DNA from: Lumnitzera littorea
Lineage: Eukaryota > Streptophyta > Magnoliopsida > Myrtales > Combretaceae
DNA length: 64,000 nt
NCBI GenBank assembly: GCA_024138015.1
Contig: JAMXBB010000001.1
Location: 93,667,740 to 93,731,739 of the forward strand
Direction of reading: 5' to 3'
In this document: one piece after another, positions 22,531 to 35,643 of the stretch
Layout: each line of letters starts with the position of its first letter
Numbering within the stretch: the first letter of the stretch is position 1
Program-made: the position numbers and the translations under genes
The notes under the pieces: generated by a model
What the model was told of the DNA's origin: nothing
Seen by the model: the letters and a program-made list of their open reading frames with translations, nothing else
Database searches by the model: none

Positions 22531-24534
22531 ATCAACCATATTGTAAACCTTACGGATTTTTAATGATTTCATTGGAATTAATCCAATTTGCTATTTCATC
22601 TTTAATTTTATATTCATAAAATCTTAATTATTCAATTAGTTATATATTAATTATTCAAATTTAATAGATATAAATTAAAGATTGAATAAACCACAAGACC
22701 AAAGAAATTTCTGAATCAAACCTTGCAATCCTTGCAAAGTTCATTTAAACTCATTTGTTTTGTTCTAGCATGGATCACTTTTCCAAATTGTTGAAAAAAC
22801 AAGTTGCCTTTCAAGGATAATCGGATATACATATAAATTAAAGGGGCAAATATATGTATAAAAAAAGTTCATTAGCTATTATATGTTACGTTTATATATA
22901 TATATATATATAATATGTATATATTAATAAAATTTTTACACATAAGGTAATGGAATAAGTATTTTTCAAACAACTATGATCCATATCTTGTACATAATAC
23001 ACAAGTCAAAATTTTATTGGTACATTCATATCATATAAATATAATATATAGCGTATAATAACTAATAAATCTTTTCTAATGTTTACTTACTTTTTATTTC
23101 TCCTATATATATATATTTTCTTTTATTTGAGTCTCAAATGTATTCCAACTCTTACAAAGAGAGGATTTTTGTCAATTCTATTAAAATTTTCATCCATTTT
23201 CCATCCATCTAACACGTCTCATCTTTTAATTGGTTCATAATAAATAATATTATCAAATAATAATATAAAATATATTTAATTACATAATCCAATAAAATAT
23301 ATTACATATATTTGACTACACATAACAAAATAAAGTAATAGAAAAAAGAATGAAGAAAAAGAACCAAAGTATAATCCTTAGCCAATTTGCTGGCCATCCT
23401 AGGACCAATAAGAAGTTGATACATGTTAAGAATCGATGACAAATTATGAAAAGTTGGCTGAAGTCGCATTTTTGTAAAAATTGAAAAAATGTTGAGGAAG
23501 TTAAATAAAAAAAAAAAAGTTGACAACTCAAATAAAATAATAGGTAAATGTCGAGGATTAAGTGCATATCTTTATAAAAATTAAACCATTAAAATAGAAA
23601 AAACAAAAACTAAAAAGAGAAAAGGCAAGTGGTTCAAACCGTAAGCTAAGTTGCCAATTTAACAGGATTATTTTATGCTGTCTGGGCTAGCCTCCCAACT
23701 GTTCGAATGTGTTTGATTCAACTGGAGTTGTGAATTAAACCGTAATTTGTCCATCCCCTGGATATAGTGCGTTACATGATATACAATAAAGAATTTTTGT
23801 AATTTGCTTCAATAGGGTAGAGTATATGCTATGCTTTCTTGAACCAAGCATACTGCATCGTCCAATAGCCTATATTTTATTAATATATATGGATAACCTA
23901 TGAACTGACCCTATAAAGTATCTTCAAGTAATATAATTCATAGCGACAATGTAATAAAAAGTTTAGAATCAAGATCCATGTTTTTACGCTTTTAAAATTA
24001 GTTATCTATGTTTTATTCTTTTGTAAAGATATAACTTGTATTGTTCTCAATTAAGAAATTGCCAATCCTCGAGCAGTGATGGCTCTTAACACGTATGTCT
24101 TCTTTCAACAACATCCTAAACGATGCATATTTTACTCAAAAGCCTTAAATTATACAAAACAACACACACATGAACTTTTTAATTTAGGGTTTGAGAGTAA
24201 AGAAGAAAATTGCAATGTTTTGTCTAATTTAGAGTTCTCGAAGAGATTTTCATGGTTTGGGATTTCATTCGAGGGGACAAATTCGTTTATGTGATGTGCT
24301 TGTCTTAATCAAGGAAACCACTGTTTAATGAAGAATAATACACGTCATGCATTTGTAAAATAACAAAATATGTTTCAGTAAATTATAAACTATAAAAACA
24401 TATGTCACGTTTTTTTATAATGTATCATTTATTAGATCCCATTCTTCTAGCCTTTTAAGCCTATAAATGGCTTTTTTTTTTTTCAAAAGTTCTATACATG
24501 ACTAAATACATAAGTTAATAAAATATGTTATTCT
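22531..24534. other. Non-coding AT-rich region
   Basis: Contains (TA)n tracts at 22891-22913 and 23104-23118 and an A run near 23507. Short frames at 23302-23567 and 24076-24294 (72 codons) have no recognisable domain. Confidence 0.5.
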
Positions 24535-25166
24535 TGATTGGCATTTTCAATCATAAGCCTTTAAGAGCCCCATAAGGTCCCTTTAAGCCCATGGCCAATC
24601 TCTTTAAAGTCTCATTGACCTAGGTCAATAGGTTAGACGTCACTCGCACAAGATAAACGCTTCATACATGCCAATGGAGTTTAGCTCAAGTTAAAAATGC
24701 TCGAGGCCATCAAGAGTAGCTTAAGAATAAGCTATCAACACTTATTAACCATATGATCAAACTAAGAGCCAAAGTCAAAGATTGCTGACATTCAAACTAG
24801 AGCAGGGGGTGCGAACGTTTAGGTGGTTACTACCTTAGTAATCGTCCACTATCCCCACATGCCTAAATTTGAGGAAGTGGTCAAGAATTCAATTTTACAC
24901 ATGATGAACATGTGAATAATAGACAACATTATAATTGTAAGTCGTAGCCTATAAATATATCTCAAGAGTCTACAATAACTCTCTCTTACCCCCTTACAAA
25001 TTTACTTTCTCTCTTAGGTCCTTTCTTTTCTACACTAAACTCATTTAGGCACTAAAGTGGCAACTCCAGAGATACTTCGACACACTCATAACCTTTCTTT
25101 ATTCTTTTTACAAGCTAAATTCTCTTTCAAGCCCAAGATCTTAGTTTCTAGATTTAACTGTCAACA
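24535..25166 (+). repeat. Probable solo LTR, gypsy Tat-like
   Basis: About 632 bp beginning TGATTGGCA and ending CTGTCAACA, flanked by ATTCT (24530-24534) and ATTAT (25167-25171), a 4/5 match. A TATA box (CTATAAATATA) lies at about 24950-24960. Downstream are pyrimidine-rich CTCTCTTA tracts and a GGCACTAAAGTGGCAACT-like segment resembling the R/U5 region of Tat LTRs. No second copy is present here, so the limits are inferred. Confidence 0.5.
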
Positions 25167-25284
25167 ATTATAATGTGTACTTTGTCAAATTTTGTTACAT
25201 TATTTGTTATAAATGAAAAAAAAAAAAAGTCATCATAGTATAATGACATTTCTATGTAAAATGTATAATATTCAAGCACATCGA

Positions 25285-25324
25285 CAAACACATAAATACA
25301 TACATATATATCCATATTTTATAA

Positions 25325-25356
<32 letters not shown>

Positions 25357-25372
25357 GTATGCATATGTGTAT
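25285..25372. repeat. Compound (TACA/TA/TG)n microsatellite
   Basis: Degenerate TACA, TA and TG repeats directly left of the hAT element. They make its target duplication difficult to judge. Confidence 0.85.
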
Positions 25373-28300
25373 AAACTTGGGGAAGGGTTGGGTCAGGCCC
25401 GAGAACCGGACTGAAATTAGCCCGACCAAGCTTGACTTGACGGTTCGTTGACTTGGCCCGAAACAATGAGGGCCTAGTCTAACTTAGTATTGGACCCATC
25501 GGGCTAAGCAAGTCCATACAAGTCTTAGATGTTGACCCACCTAAATCGGCAAGTTAGTAACCTAGGTGGTAAATCGATGATTCAACCTGGATCATTAAAA
25601 AAAAAAAAAAGGAAGAAAAGCTTATTTGATGGGACATTGATGTGAACCACATATGTCCGCTTTGTTGAAAAATAAGGATGGGCAGATATGTTTGAATTCA
25701 AGACATTTAATGCATTGCATTTGAATACAAGCACATACAGTAAATGAATTGAATTTTTTCAAACACTCAGTATAACTTTTCAGCATATTATACGGTATAT
25801 GGATAGATGAAATTAAAATTGCTTTGTCAAATCTGCAAAGAAGAGAAAATCGTTTTGAAAATATGCAAGCTTTTAATCGTTCTGAAAATAATAGAATGGG
25901 CGTTTTAAAATGTTGATTTCAAAATTTTGAACTCAAACGCATAGATTATATATTGGTAGCAATACTTATTCATGTCTCACGAAAAAATCATAATACAGAC
26001 TATACGCATCTTGTTTGCTTTGCACTCATTTCTTAAGCAATGGTATTTTTCGCAATAGTTAAGGTTTTCTCTACTAAAATTTATTTCTGTTTGTTATACT
26101 TATTTATAGAAGTGCATCTACTCTGAATAATACACTTTATTTTCGTTTACAACAATATTTTCTGCTAAACTCTACTAGAAATATTTTTCTAAAAAACCAT
26201 AATTTCTACTATACACAATATAAAAATTTTTAACCTATACACGCGTAATACTTTATGCTCTGCTTCCCCTTTTGTTTTTCAGTTACAGTTCCACATGAAA
26301 TACCAAAAATATGAATGGATTGTTTTTTTATGTAGATCTTCTTCCAGTAAAAAAGAATCCAATGGAAAAGGAGCAACCCCTCAATGTCGACGATCATGGT
26401 GTCTACCACGACTTCATTAGCAAACGGTTTGAGGATTTGTTGGAGCCTCTTATGATTTCTCCTATTTTTGAGTATCAAACTTCATACTAGTGGGAAAAAC
26501 TTGAGGAGGGTGAGGACGGTGCAGTTGCAAGCTAAGACTAAGGAAATCCAACATGTTTCATTTCACTAAAATTGCAGATGAACATAGGAATTCGTATGCA
26601 CAATGCAACTACTGCACTACAAACTACACGTGGAAAAAGGTCGACAAGTATGGCATACTGACAAGGCCCTTGCAAAGGAAGCATCTAGGAGAGTACGGTA
26701 TTGATAAGTCACAATAGCAAATTGCATACGGTGGTAGTTCCCAATTCTCAACATTATTCAAGTATAATGTGGAGAAGCAAAAAATAGCATTGGCACAACA
26801 CATCGCCAACATGAATCTCTCCTTCAACTTAGGTAAGTGCAAGTCTTGTCTCTAGTTCGAACAAGAGGTGTTAAACCCAAATGTGCGTTTGTTCGATACT
26901 AAAATAATGCACAAAGCTAATCAACAGTTGTATGACAAAGGTAAGAGAGAGTTGGTTGCAATGTTCAACTCTTTAGATATACAAGTATCAATATATGCAG
27001 ATATATGGACTAATAGATGGAAAGAAAATTCATACATGGGAGTAACTTGTCACTAGATAGATAATAAATGATAACTAAATAAAAGGTTGTTGGCCCTTAA
27101 GCTCTTCAGCGAACACAGCTTAAGCAATATATAAGATAATATCTATCATTCTAAAGGAATATCATTTGCTACGTAAAATCTTTTCAATTGGTTTTGATAA
27201 TACTAATGCAAACATTGCATCTATAAGTGAACTCCAAAATCTTTGCTAACCTGATTTGGGTGGAACAGTTTTCTACATAAGATGTGTATGTCATATTTTA
27301 AATTTGTGTGTTAAAAAAGGTATGAAAGCTTTGGAATATAAAGTGACTCTGATAGGGTATGTAATTAAAACTATTACAGAAAAACCTTTTCTACATAAAA
27401 TGTGGAGAGACTTTTGCATAGAAAATAGTAAAAGGTATAAAAAGTTTTAAAAAGATGTAAAACACAATTGAAATTCAACATATGATATGTTGCAAAGTAC
27501 AATTACATATAAAGAATTGCTATGTAAGTTTTGCATGCATCATGTTCAAGAAGCTGAAATTCATACAAGAGATTAAGATATTTATGATAAGCTACTGCAA
27601 GTACTTAAAAGTTTTTTATGATGCTACTAATACTTTTTCTCCAGTATACAGGCCTAGCGTGCATTATTTCATGATAGAGGCTATCAACATTGTTGCGACT
27701 TTGCTCAATATGCGTTGGGACCTAATATTACAAATGTGTGTCGTTGAGATGGCAGAGAAATAGCTACATTATTATAGGGAAATTCCCTCCATCTACCTCA
27801 TTGCCACCATTTTAGACCTTTGATGTAAAGTAGAAGTTCTTTAAGACTATTTAAATATGTACTATCAGATTATTGAGAACCTTTTTGATACACAAGACAT
27901 ATATGTTATAAGTGCAACAAATGAGCTTCATTGAGTGACGAACGAAATGAATGCGTTATTCTACCATTTTTCCTACACATATGGTGGGCAAGCTACGGTC
28001 ACTTCATTTCCTCTCCTAACAATAAGCGATTACTCTTTTGTTGAGGAGAAGCTACTAGCACAAAAGTTAAAGCATCATAAGTTTAGATGACAATAGTTAG
28101 AGCTACAACACTATCTGAATACCGAATTTGAGTTTACCGACAATATCGATATTCGCAACTTCAACATTCTTAAGCGGTGGAAATTGCGTAGAAAAACATA
28201 TTTGATCTTATCTCACATAGCTTAACGTGTTCTTACCGCCCTAGCCTTAACGGTGGTAGTAAAGTAGGCATTTAGTACCGCTAGACTTATCCTCAATGAT

Positions 28301-29223
28301 TGTCATGCCTCATTGAGTCTCGTCAACGTGGAAGCTATAGCTTGCAACGAAGATTGATGGAAAGCAGCCAATAGAGAATAGTAGCTAATTAGGCTTCCAC
28401 TAAGGAAGACAAATACTTCAGCGACTTCAACTCATTCGAAGGAAGTTGTAGGTTCACTCTATATTAAAGTGGGCTATAAAGTGATAGTGATTAGTACTTG
28501 AATTTTTCTTCTTTCTATTTTATGTGTTTGACACTTAGGGTAGATTAATTTTTTTTATATAAAAAAACCATAATTGGCATTTTTTTCAAATTTAGGAGTT
28601 AGCGATATTGGTTGTATTTTGGAAATTAAAAATGCTAAAATAAAAACTAGTTTGTACTGTAGGGCTTTTAAAAAAAAATTGAAATGGCTAATTATGTAAA
28701 CACGACAGGTTTTCTCAAATATAAAAACTGACCAATATACTAAAGTTTTTTTTTAAATAAAAAGTATACTAAAATTTTGATGGTCTAATTCCATATAATG
28801 GATACGTAAGCAACTGCTAACATAGTGCAATTAAAAAAAATTAATTTTGCATGTCGTTCGAAATATAATAGGTACATCCTTATTATATCTCTTGTACAAC
28901 ACAATTTATCAATGTGTGATACAATACCAGTATATGACATAATATTCTACAAATGTTAATTATCAAATAGAAGTTTTTTTTCTATATTTTAAATTTAGAT
29001 GGGTTAATACACAAATTTGTTATATATGGATCCATTGGAAAAAAATAATACCCCTAGGAGAGGCGGGGAAAAAAAAGAAATGGTTCATGGACCAAGGGAA
29101 AAAAAAAAGAAAAAATATATGGAAAAAAAAAAACCGACTCATGAACCAGTGAACCTTCATAAATCGAGCCAGTTTTGGTTCAATAGCCCCTAAGCTCATG
29201 ACCCTGCGGTTCTAGGCCAAGTC
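25373..29223 (+). mobile_element. Decayed hAT-superfamily DNA transposon
   Basis: About 3.85 kb containing one hAT transposase remnant. The left end is GC-rich (GGTCAGGCCCGAGAACCGG near 25392, GGGCTAAGC near 25500). The right end has a GGTTCTAGGCCAAGTC block (29208-29223). Its reverse complement starts GACTTGG, like ACTTGG at 25375, giving a short degenerate terminal inverted repeat. Candidate 8-bp target duplications are ATGTGTAT (25365-25372) and ATGTGTGT (29224-29231), weak because the context is TG/TA-rich. Subterminal GGCCC/GGGCC repeats are common in plant hAT elements. Confidence 0.55.
26539..28480 (+). pseudogene. hAT transposase (RICESLEEPER-like), decayed
   Basis: Domains in order. 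A BED zinc finger at about 26548-26690 (FHFTKIADEHRNSYAQCNYC, then GILTRPLQRKH). The conserved FKYNVEKQKIALAQHI and ANMNLSFNL at 26757-26832. The catalytic-region block at 26868-27056 (LNPNVRLFD, KGKRELVAMF, ADIWTNRWKENSYMGVTCH). VRCVCHILNLCVK-like sequence at 27256-27340, here IRCVCHILNLCVKKGMKALE. FYDATNTFSPVY at 27617-27655. A C-terminal hATC dimerisation domain at about 28090-28390 (HYLNTEFEFTDNIDIRNFNILKRWKLRR, then AFSTARLILNDCHASLS). At least ten stops and several frame changes occur. A further open stretch upstream (26350-26490) may be the N-terminus. It would cut and paste the element in the nucleus; it is inactive. Confidence 0.88.
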
Positions 29224-29231
29224 ATGTGTGT

Positions 29232-32200
29232 ATATGTATATCAATTAAGATTGAGCAACCAAGAGGATATTTGAGATGACCAGTTATAAGACATGTTTCA
29301 ATTATGGAAATGCCATGTTGAAAATCTGTTTATTGCTCTAAGGAGAAGACCATCTCAATATTAAAACTTAAAAAAAGCTTATAACTTACTTCTGTTTTGG
29401 TATTTACTATAACAACTTGAGGGAAAGAGAAAAAACAAATAGACACAAGAAAGATGAAGATTAAATTAAAAACAGCTGTTTTAGTCCTAAATATCACTGC
29501 ACATTTAAAAATTCCCAATGATTATTACTAAAGTAATCCTACTACTACTATTAAGATACTAAAAATGATTACTCAACAATATTTACTAGGTATTTCAATC
29601 AATGTGTATAGCATGAATAAAGTAATGACCCATTTTCCATACCTTATGTTAGGATGGTATCTAATGTCTTCAAAATAATATTCCCATATTAATTCAATCA
29701 ATTACAATCAAACAGTTATATGATAGAAACAATAAATAAATATTACAATTCATATTATGTGCTTCAATGTTTAGTTGTGATTAATAAGGATACAATTGGA
29801 ATAGCATTTTTGAGACAAGAGACATCTATCCCTTATTCTATTCACATACATTTTAAAAAATTTAAAATTGGAATCATTCTTAGGATATGTTTATCAATGG
29901 TACTTTTATGTTCCAAAAATTTGGAATTGAAACATAGCAATTGCGAATTCAAATCTTGCCCTTGAATCTATCAAATCATTTCATAGGTTTAGGTGCTTAT
30001 GTCATGGTATGAGAGATTAACCTCCCTTTTATGTGTCTGTGCAGTGCTCAACCATCCTCTGCCTCATCATATTTATTTATATTATGGGTGGCAAGCTAGC
30101 CTTTTCTGTTGTTGTCTTCCTAAAACTATTCCAAACTCTCCTATTTTTAGGAGTGCCAACTGATATTGTTACTATTCTTCATATAATTGGAAAGCTCAAC
30201 TTCTCTACTAGTTTTGGCCAATTATGGTCATTATTAAGAGAGTGACATTGCTTTTTGACTAGTTTGCTCATGAGAGCTCAATCTCGTCTCGAGAGATTAT
30301 CTCACTCCACAAACAAATTGCCTATTGACGCCACTCACTTTATATTAAGTCTCAAGTTGAATACGCCCACTTTTCTTCTAAAACACGAACCATGATACTT
30401 ACACCCTAGTTATAAGTAATGTTTTTGGGATCAGATATCAATCTGAAAATAAAAAGGGTCCAAGGGTTAAGAAGATTGAATTAGGTTGAACTAAGGTTAA
30501 TAAAATTATTAGAATGTAGTCCATAATTTATTTATAAAATTAGTAAATTTATTCACTTTCTCAATATTTGAAATTTTAAAACTTTTTACATTTGATCTTT
30601 TTGTTTTCCTTGAATTTAGTTTTATTTTTTCCACAAATTGGCGAATTCTTTGGGGAAAAAAAAATAATTTGCACATTTTGACTTAGAAAACTCCCTTGGA
30701 TCTTATAAGAATACGTTAGACCGATCGAGTCCTATAAGAATGGCATTAAACCAAGTCAATTGGGTCACCTTAATTTGTTTCAAATTAGAGGGCTAAAAAG
30801 GTGACCCAAACTAGTTCATGCATAATCAAATCAAATTGAATTGGTGGAGTCAATCTCTATGTGTAAAAGCGTTAAAACTACTCACATGATACTCCAATTC
30901 AGCTTAATATTTGTGCACGAGAGATTTCCAAATTGAGTTCAGTTTAACTCAATATTATATCGTTCCGTGGTGCTAAGCAAAATAGAAAATAGTAATATTT
31001 TCTTTGTTTTCTCTGCTATTGTTATTTATTCATCGATGACGCATGGGAAAAGGTTTATTTGAGCCATCGGATGCCACTAGTATTTGACGATTCATATCGT
31101 ACTACACATAGTACAGAGCAGATGAATTACAAGCAAGGTAGTGGTTCGTAAGGCAACACGTCAATTTGATCATTTAATTGTATTTATTGCTAATTAGTTT
31201 CGGTTAGGCTCTTCAAAAGAGGTGAAAAAGATTCACGACCTCAAGTGCTCCATGATAATCCTCGAATATGAGAATAGTATTCGAATTTGAATTTGAACGC
31301 CCTTATGTTTGTGTAAATCATGTATATATATATATATATATTAATTGGAAATCATTTAAATCTCCGCACTATATTTAGGAGGGAGGAAAAAATTATTATA
31401 AAAAGAAAATAGGAAAAATGAATTAGAAACGAAAAAAATAGAAAGAAAGAATTAGTCCTTTTTCTTATTATTTCGATATTGATATAGGGAAAATAAAGAT
31501 TTTGAACAGGATACTTTTAAAATAATTTTAACTATTCAATTATTATACTATACTTAGAAAAAGTTAATAAGAAATTAAAAAGAATAATTGTTGTTAGAAT
31601 TTTAACACTTTTTACTCTCAATTACTCGAATTTAAAGAAGAAAGAATAGTATGAACCGAAGGTATTTAATTGTCTTGTATTTTTCTTTCCCTCCCAATTT
31701 TTTCCTTTTCCAAATGGGGAAATATCATTAAATCCCTTAATAAATCAGTCATTCTCTTTGCCCTTATTTCAAACAAAGGGTTAAAGTATGCTTTAATCCT
31801 ATATCTTTCAAAAGTTTACATGCACTACAATTTGTTATTAAGATCTTTGAAACTGTGGTTATTATAGTCCTTTTTTACGATGACATGAGATTTTTACCTT
31901 CGTATATTTTCAAAAGTTAGAGTTGCATTTTCTTATGTTTGATCATAAAATGCTTAAGTTATTATTATTTAGTAGTATCAATACTGATTTTCGAAATAAG
32001 ATAGCATAAGAAATTTATTATTTTTATGAATTATACAACCAACCGATGAAACAACTAAAAATTGCTTTCTTTCCTTTCTTTTTTTTTTTTCCCTTCTAAT
32101 CCTTTACTGATGTTTCAGGTAGAGAAGGACAAGAATCGGTTGGTTTGTTTTCCCTTAGAACCAAATTAAGTTTAACCAAATCGTAAAAAGGTCCGATTTT

Positions 32201-33400
32201 TTAATCACTTTAAATCAAACTGCACTATTAGGACATATAACCTCAGCTACACTTAGTGAATTGATATAAAAGTTTTCTAGTTTGAATCTTGAAATTTTCT
32301 AGGATGATAATGTTTGAATGAAGTTGCTTATAGATAATAAAAGCATATACAAGAATTTTTGTTTTTTCTATGAATAAAATTAAAAATAACCAGAGTTTTA
32401 TTGAATGTTTCTAAGCAATTTAAAACAAAAATTTTAATTTTCCTTAAGCACTCAAGCATCATAATTAATATGGACCAAGATTGAGCTTCGGATTTGCATA
32501 GAATGAAGGTACATCTAGAGAGAGACAATGATGATTTCGGGTTTTAGGGGATAGAGAGATCTAATTTACACGATTTTGAATGTTGTTTGTGATTCTTATT
32601 ATTTTCTAAAACTTGGCTCTATGATAAACTTCAAGAATTCAATAACCCTAATCTCTATTCTTGATTCAGTTTTCCTCTTAATGCAATACCCCATGTTATG
32701 GATTATAAGAGAAAATTAGTATTAGTTTATAAGACCATAATAATAAATATCTAGTCAATGCTAATTAAAAACTTTTAAATGAAGTGGTTAAAAAATATCC
32801 GTTAGTATTTATTAGTTTGATTATTAATTATTTTTTGCCTACGTCATTATTGATGGAATCAAAGTCAACCCCATACCAGTAGGTAAATGATTTAGGAATT
32901 GCTTCAATTGGTTCAAAAAAGAGATCTAATGAGGGCAGGAAGTGTTGTCAAAGTATGACTTCTGATGTGCTTTTATGGTGGCTTATAGGTTGAAGGTGAT
33001 AAGAATAAATCGAATCATATACAATAAAAGGGGGAAGAATTGCACTAAATCGTAAGATCTTAAGATGAAGATCTCACTTGTTTTAAGGAGGGAGATTATA
33101 ATACCTTATGTCAAGTAAAACTCTATATAAATTGTAAGAGCAAATTGATATGGTTTTATAAGACTATAACAATAAATATCTTGTCAACACTAGGTAAAGC
33201 ATGTATCTACCAATGATTAAAAAAAAAATTACAGAAATATGAATTGGCTGAAAAAAATAACAAAAAACCAACTATATCGCATTTTATAAATGCAACACAA
33301 AGCTCCACAAATGTTAACTAGTTCAAGATACTTGACGCGAGCTACTTATGGAAGTGTAAGGAATTTAACACCCTTACAGATCAGTAATTGGGTAACCATC
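29232..33400. other. Non-coding AT-rich region
   Basis: No recognised gene. It holds a (TA)n tract at 31321-31342, T/C-rich runs near 32073-32095, and a diverged direct repeat (listed separately). Short frames at 29720-29965 and 30033-30245 have no recognisable domain. Confidence 0.5.
32694..33192. repeat. Diverged direct repeat pair
   Basis: 32694-32771 and 33101-33192 share ATACC(C/T)ATGT, (A/T)TNTAAGAG, TTTATAAGAC, (A)ACAATAAATATCT and GTCAA. The copies are about 430 bp apart. They could be the two ends of a small LTR-type or TRIM element, but no primer site or termini were found. Confidence 0.5.
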
Positions 33401-33429
33401 CACTCAAATCTTAAGAAAACTTGAGAGGG

Positions 33430-34060
33430 GTTATTAGTGGCATACTTAAAACACTAAACCATAATGCTAAAAAAATCAATTTGTTCATTCATGAGGAGAT
33501 AATAGAGGATCCATAAGTCTCAATATATAACATTTGACTCTTGGCCTCAACGAGGACAATAGTTATAGATCACAACGTGATGTAGAATCTCGATCCTAAG
33601 GTTAAGCCTAATAGTAGCTAAATTCTTTGCCTTCCCCTAGTTTCCTCTAATGCCGTTACATTGAAAGACCCATTCATAAAACTTGGTACCATAGAAATTG
33701 ACATTGACTTTAGTTCCCCTAACCGAAGCCTCGATAAGACCACAAATGTCTTGAGGAATGATGGTAATTAAGGTGCCATAAACATAAGTATACACAATAG
33801 TACAACGTAATTTATCATTATGATTCAATTTTAAATTAGGCCTACCTCGATCGTCTAAAGAGTCAGACATATTGCAATAGAAATACTTGAGAGCATCATT
33901 ATGTACCTCATTTAGAAGTCGAAGGATGATGAGGACATGGTTGGAGATGACCTTAGGAATGATTAGAATGCGAAATTCGTCGAGTACTTTCTAAGGATAG
34001 AATATGCCAATGTTGACTTCAAAGTTTACGAACTTTATAAATCATTGAGCATGTTGTCAT
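33430..34060 (-). pseudogene. Putative plant transposon protein (PF20167-like) remnant
   Basis: The minus strand contains a 77-codon open frame (33637-33870). Reading through stops extends it: FEVNIGIFYP, VLDEFRILIIPK and LNEVHNDALKYFYCNM upstream of the open frame, KFYEWVFQCNGIRGN at its end, then LRIEILHHVVIYNYCPR and LWILYYLLMNEQIDF. This order recalls the plant transposon protein domain (pfam PF20167), found in gag-like or transposon-derived plant ORFs, where a W-V-x-G/N segment is followed by a residue-poor HHxI and a LxxLYxLxxxxxI(D) block. The domain identity is tentative. It lies just left of a Sirevirus-like 3' region. Confidence 0.5.
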
Positions 34061-34070
34061 GACGAAAAGA

Positions 34071-34460
34071 GGCGATGGTCATATGCTGGGGGTGCTAGAC
34101 CATGAGTGGTTCGCAATGCTATGGTGGTTAGAAAGAGATGAAGATGAAGGAGATAGAAGAGGAGAGGATGGGTAAGGAAGTGGAGAGTGTGAGTGATGAA
34201 AGCTGGGTTGATGGTAAAGGAGTGAGAATGGTGATGGTGGTGTGATGGTTTATGAGTGTTTATAGAGAGATAAAGTTACGTGAGGAAGAGGAAGAAGGTG
34301 AGAGGAGATAAGGTGATGTGAGGGAGTGGGGAGATGATTTGGGAAAAAAAAAAAGGATTTTAATGATTGGAAGAGGGTGGATTAGAGAGAGAGAGAGGTT
34401 AAGGTTTGTGAGGAAGGGAAAGAAGGGTTTTGGAAAAGGAATGAGGAGAGAGAATGTCAC
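34071..34460. other. Purine-rich (+) tract
   Basis: About 390 bp dominated by G and A on the plus strand (GGAAGAGG, GAGAGAGAG at about 34385-34396). On the minus strand it is a CT-rich leader-like sequence directly upstream of the PF20167-like remnant, where it could be a 5' UTR. The 66-codon minus frame here is low-complexity P/S/F/L and not credible as a protein. Confidence 0.6.
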
Positions 34461-34492
34461 GAGACATGTTTAAAAGACACTTCAAATTCTAT

Positions 34493-34796
34493 GTATCGGT
34501 ATGACGGCGATAGGGAATGATGGCATGCCGGTAATAGGAACAGAGTTGATGCCAAGTCTCAATTGAAAACAGTATACCAGCATGACGGTAGTGAAGGGTA
34601 TCGTCATGTTGGTTCATGGAACAGAACCGATTTCAAATTCTTATTTCGAAAGATATACCGTGATGTCGGTAGTGAGGGATACCATCATGCCGGTTCATAG
34701 AATAGAACCAAATCTAATTTCTTATTAAAAGGAGAATACTGGCATGCCGATATTGATAGGTACCGTGATGTCGATATTCTACAATTCTATAGAATT
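34493..34796. repeat. 80-bp tandem repeat, four copies, rich in CATGACGGTA palindromes
   Basis: Units start at 34493, 34572, 34653 and 34734 (periods 79, 81, 81). Each carries two opposed copies of a motif with consensus TACCG(T/G)CATG(A/C)CGGTA, separated by about 25 bp, with a GGAACAGAACC-like spacer. Related motifs occur at 41050-41220 on the other side of the copia element. Sirevirus LTRs in other plants carry comparable short palindromic arrays, so this is probably the remaining part of its 3' LTR or 3' region. Confidence 0.8.
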
Positions 34797-35640
34797 TTGG
34801 TTAAGTCCTCTTCATTTTTCAAGTTGCTAACTCAAGTTTATTTTAATTGATTTAATGAGTGTTCTAAGACTTTAAACAAGTTTATTTAAGTCTGTTATGG
34901 TTTGGAAAAACTAAATTTAAGCGAGATTTCTAAGATCTAGCCAAATCAAATCCTAAAACCTATGAAGTTCATGACTAAGTGAAAATGTGCATATATGAGC
35001 AAGTTATGTGCATAAGAATTGAGTTTTTACATACTATCACTTGAAGCAAGTTTTGAATACATGTTTAAGCATGGTTGGAATACAATATAACTTTAAGGTG
35101 CTTTAAATTGTAATCACTGCTTGAGTTCCTTAAAATCAAAGTTAATGATGCAAGTAGCTAAAGAGCAAGTAGAGATCCTTTTTCAAACTCAAAATAAGTT
35201 CATACTTCAAATATGTTTGAAAGATATCAAGAAGCATACAAGATTTATGATCAAAACAAGCAATAGTCAAATGGGTATCAATAGGCACGAGATGCTTCAA
35301 AGAGCACTTAGTTCCTAATAGGGTCTATAGAGGTCAAAGTTTTCACAAAATTCAAATCAAGTTAGATTGACAATTTAAACATGATTTATGGATGAAAATA
35401 AATGTGTGAAGCTCAATTTTGGGCACGAAAACCAACGCATGACAAATTTGTCCATATTTAAACTTAGATAGGCATGAATAACTTCAAGTGTTCCCAAAAC
35501 ATGACAAAAGTCATATTTAATGTATGAAATCTATATGATCAAGTTTTTTAGATCTCATAGTATGATTTTTGCTAATCAATCCACTTAGTATGTCATTTTA
35601 GCTTAAAAACACTATCTTGGTTCTTATGTACTTAGCACTC
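34797..35640. other. Non-coding, probable 3' region of the copia element
   Basis: AT-rich sequence between the palindromic array and the end of pol. No polypurine tract (minus strand) could be located, so the boundary between 3' UTR and 3' LTR is not defined. Confidence 0.4.
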
Positions 35641-35643
35641 ATC

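Noticed and set aside
23302..23567. Overlapping minus-strand frames rich in F/L/I
   Set aside because: Translation of A/T-rich sequence with no conserved features.
25365..29231. 8-bp target duplication for the hAT element (ATGTGTAT/ATGTGTGT)
   Set aside because: Not fully rejected but not relied on: the flanks are TG/TA repeats, so a match is likely by chance.
34260..34460. 66-codon minus frame rich in S/P/F/L
   Set aside because: It is the complement of a purine-rich tract; low complexity only.
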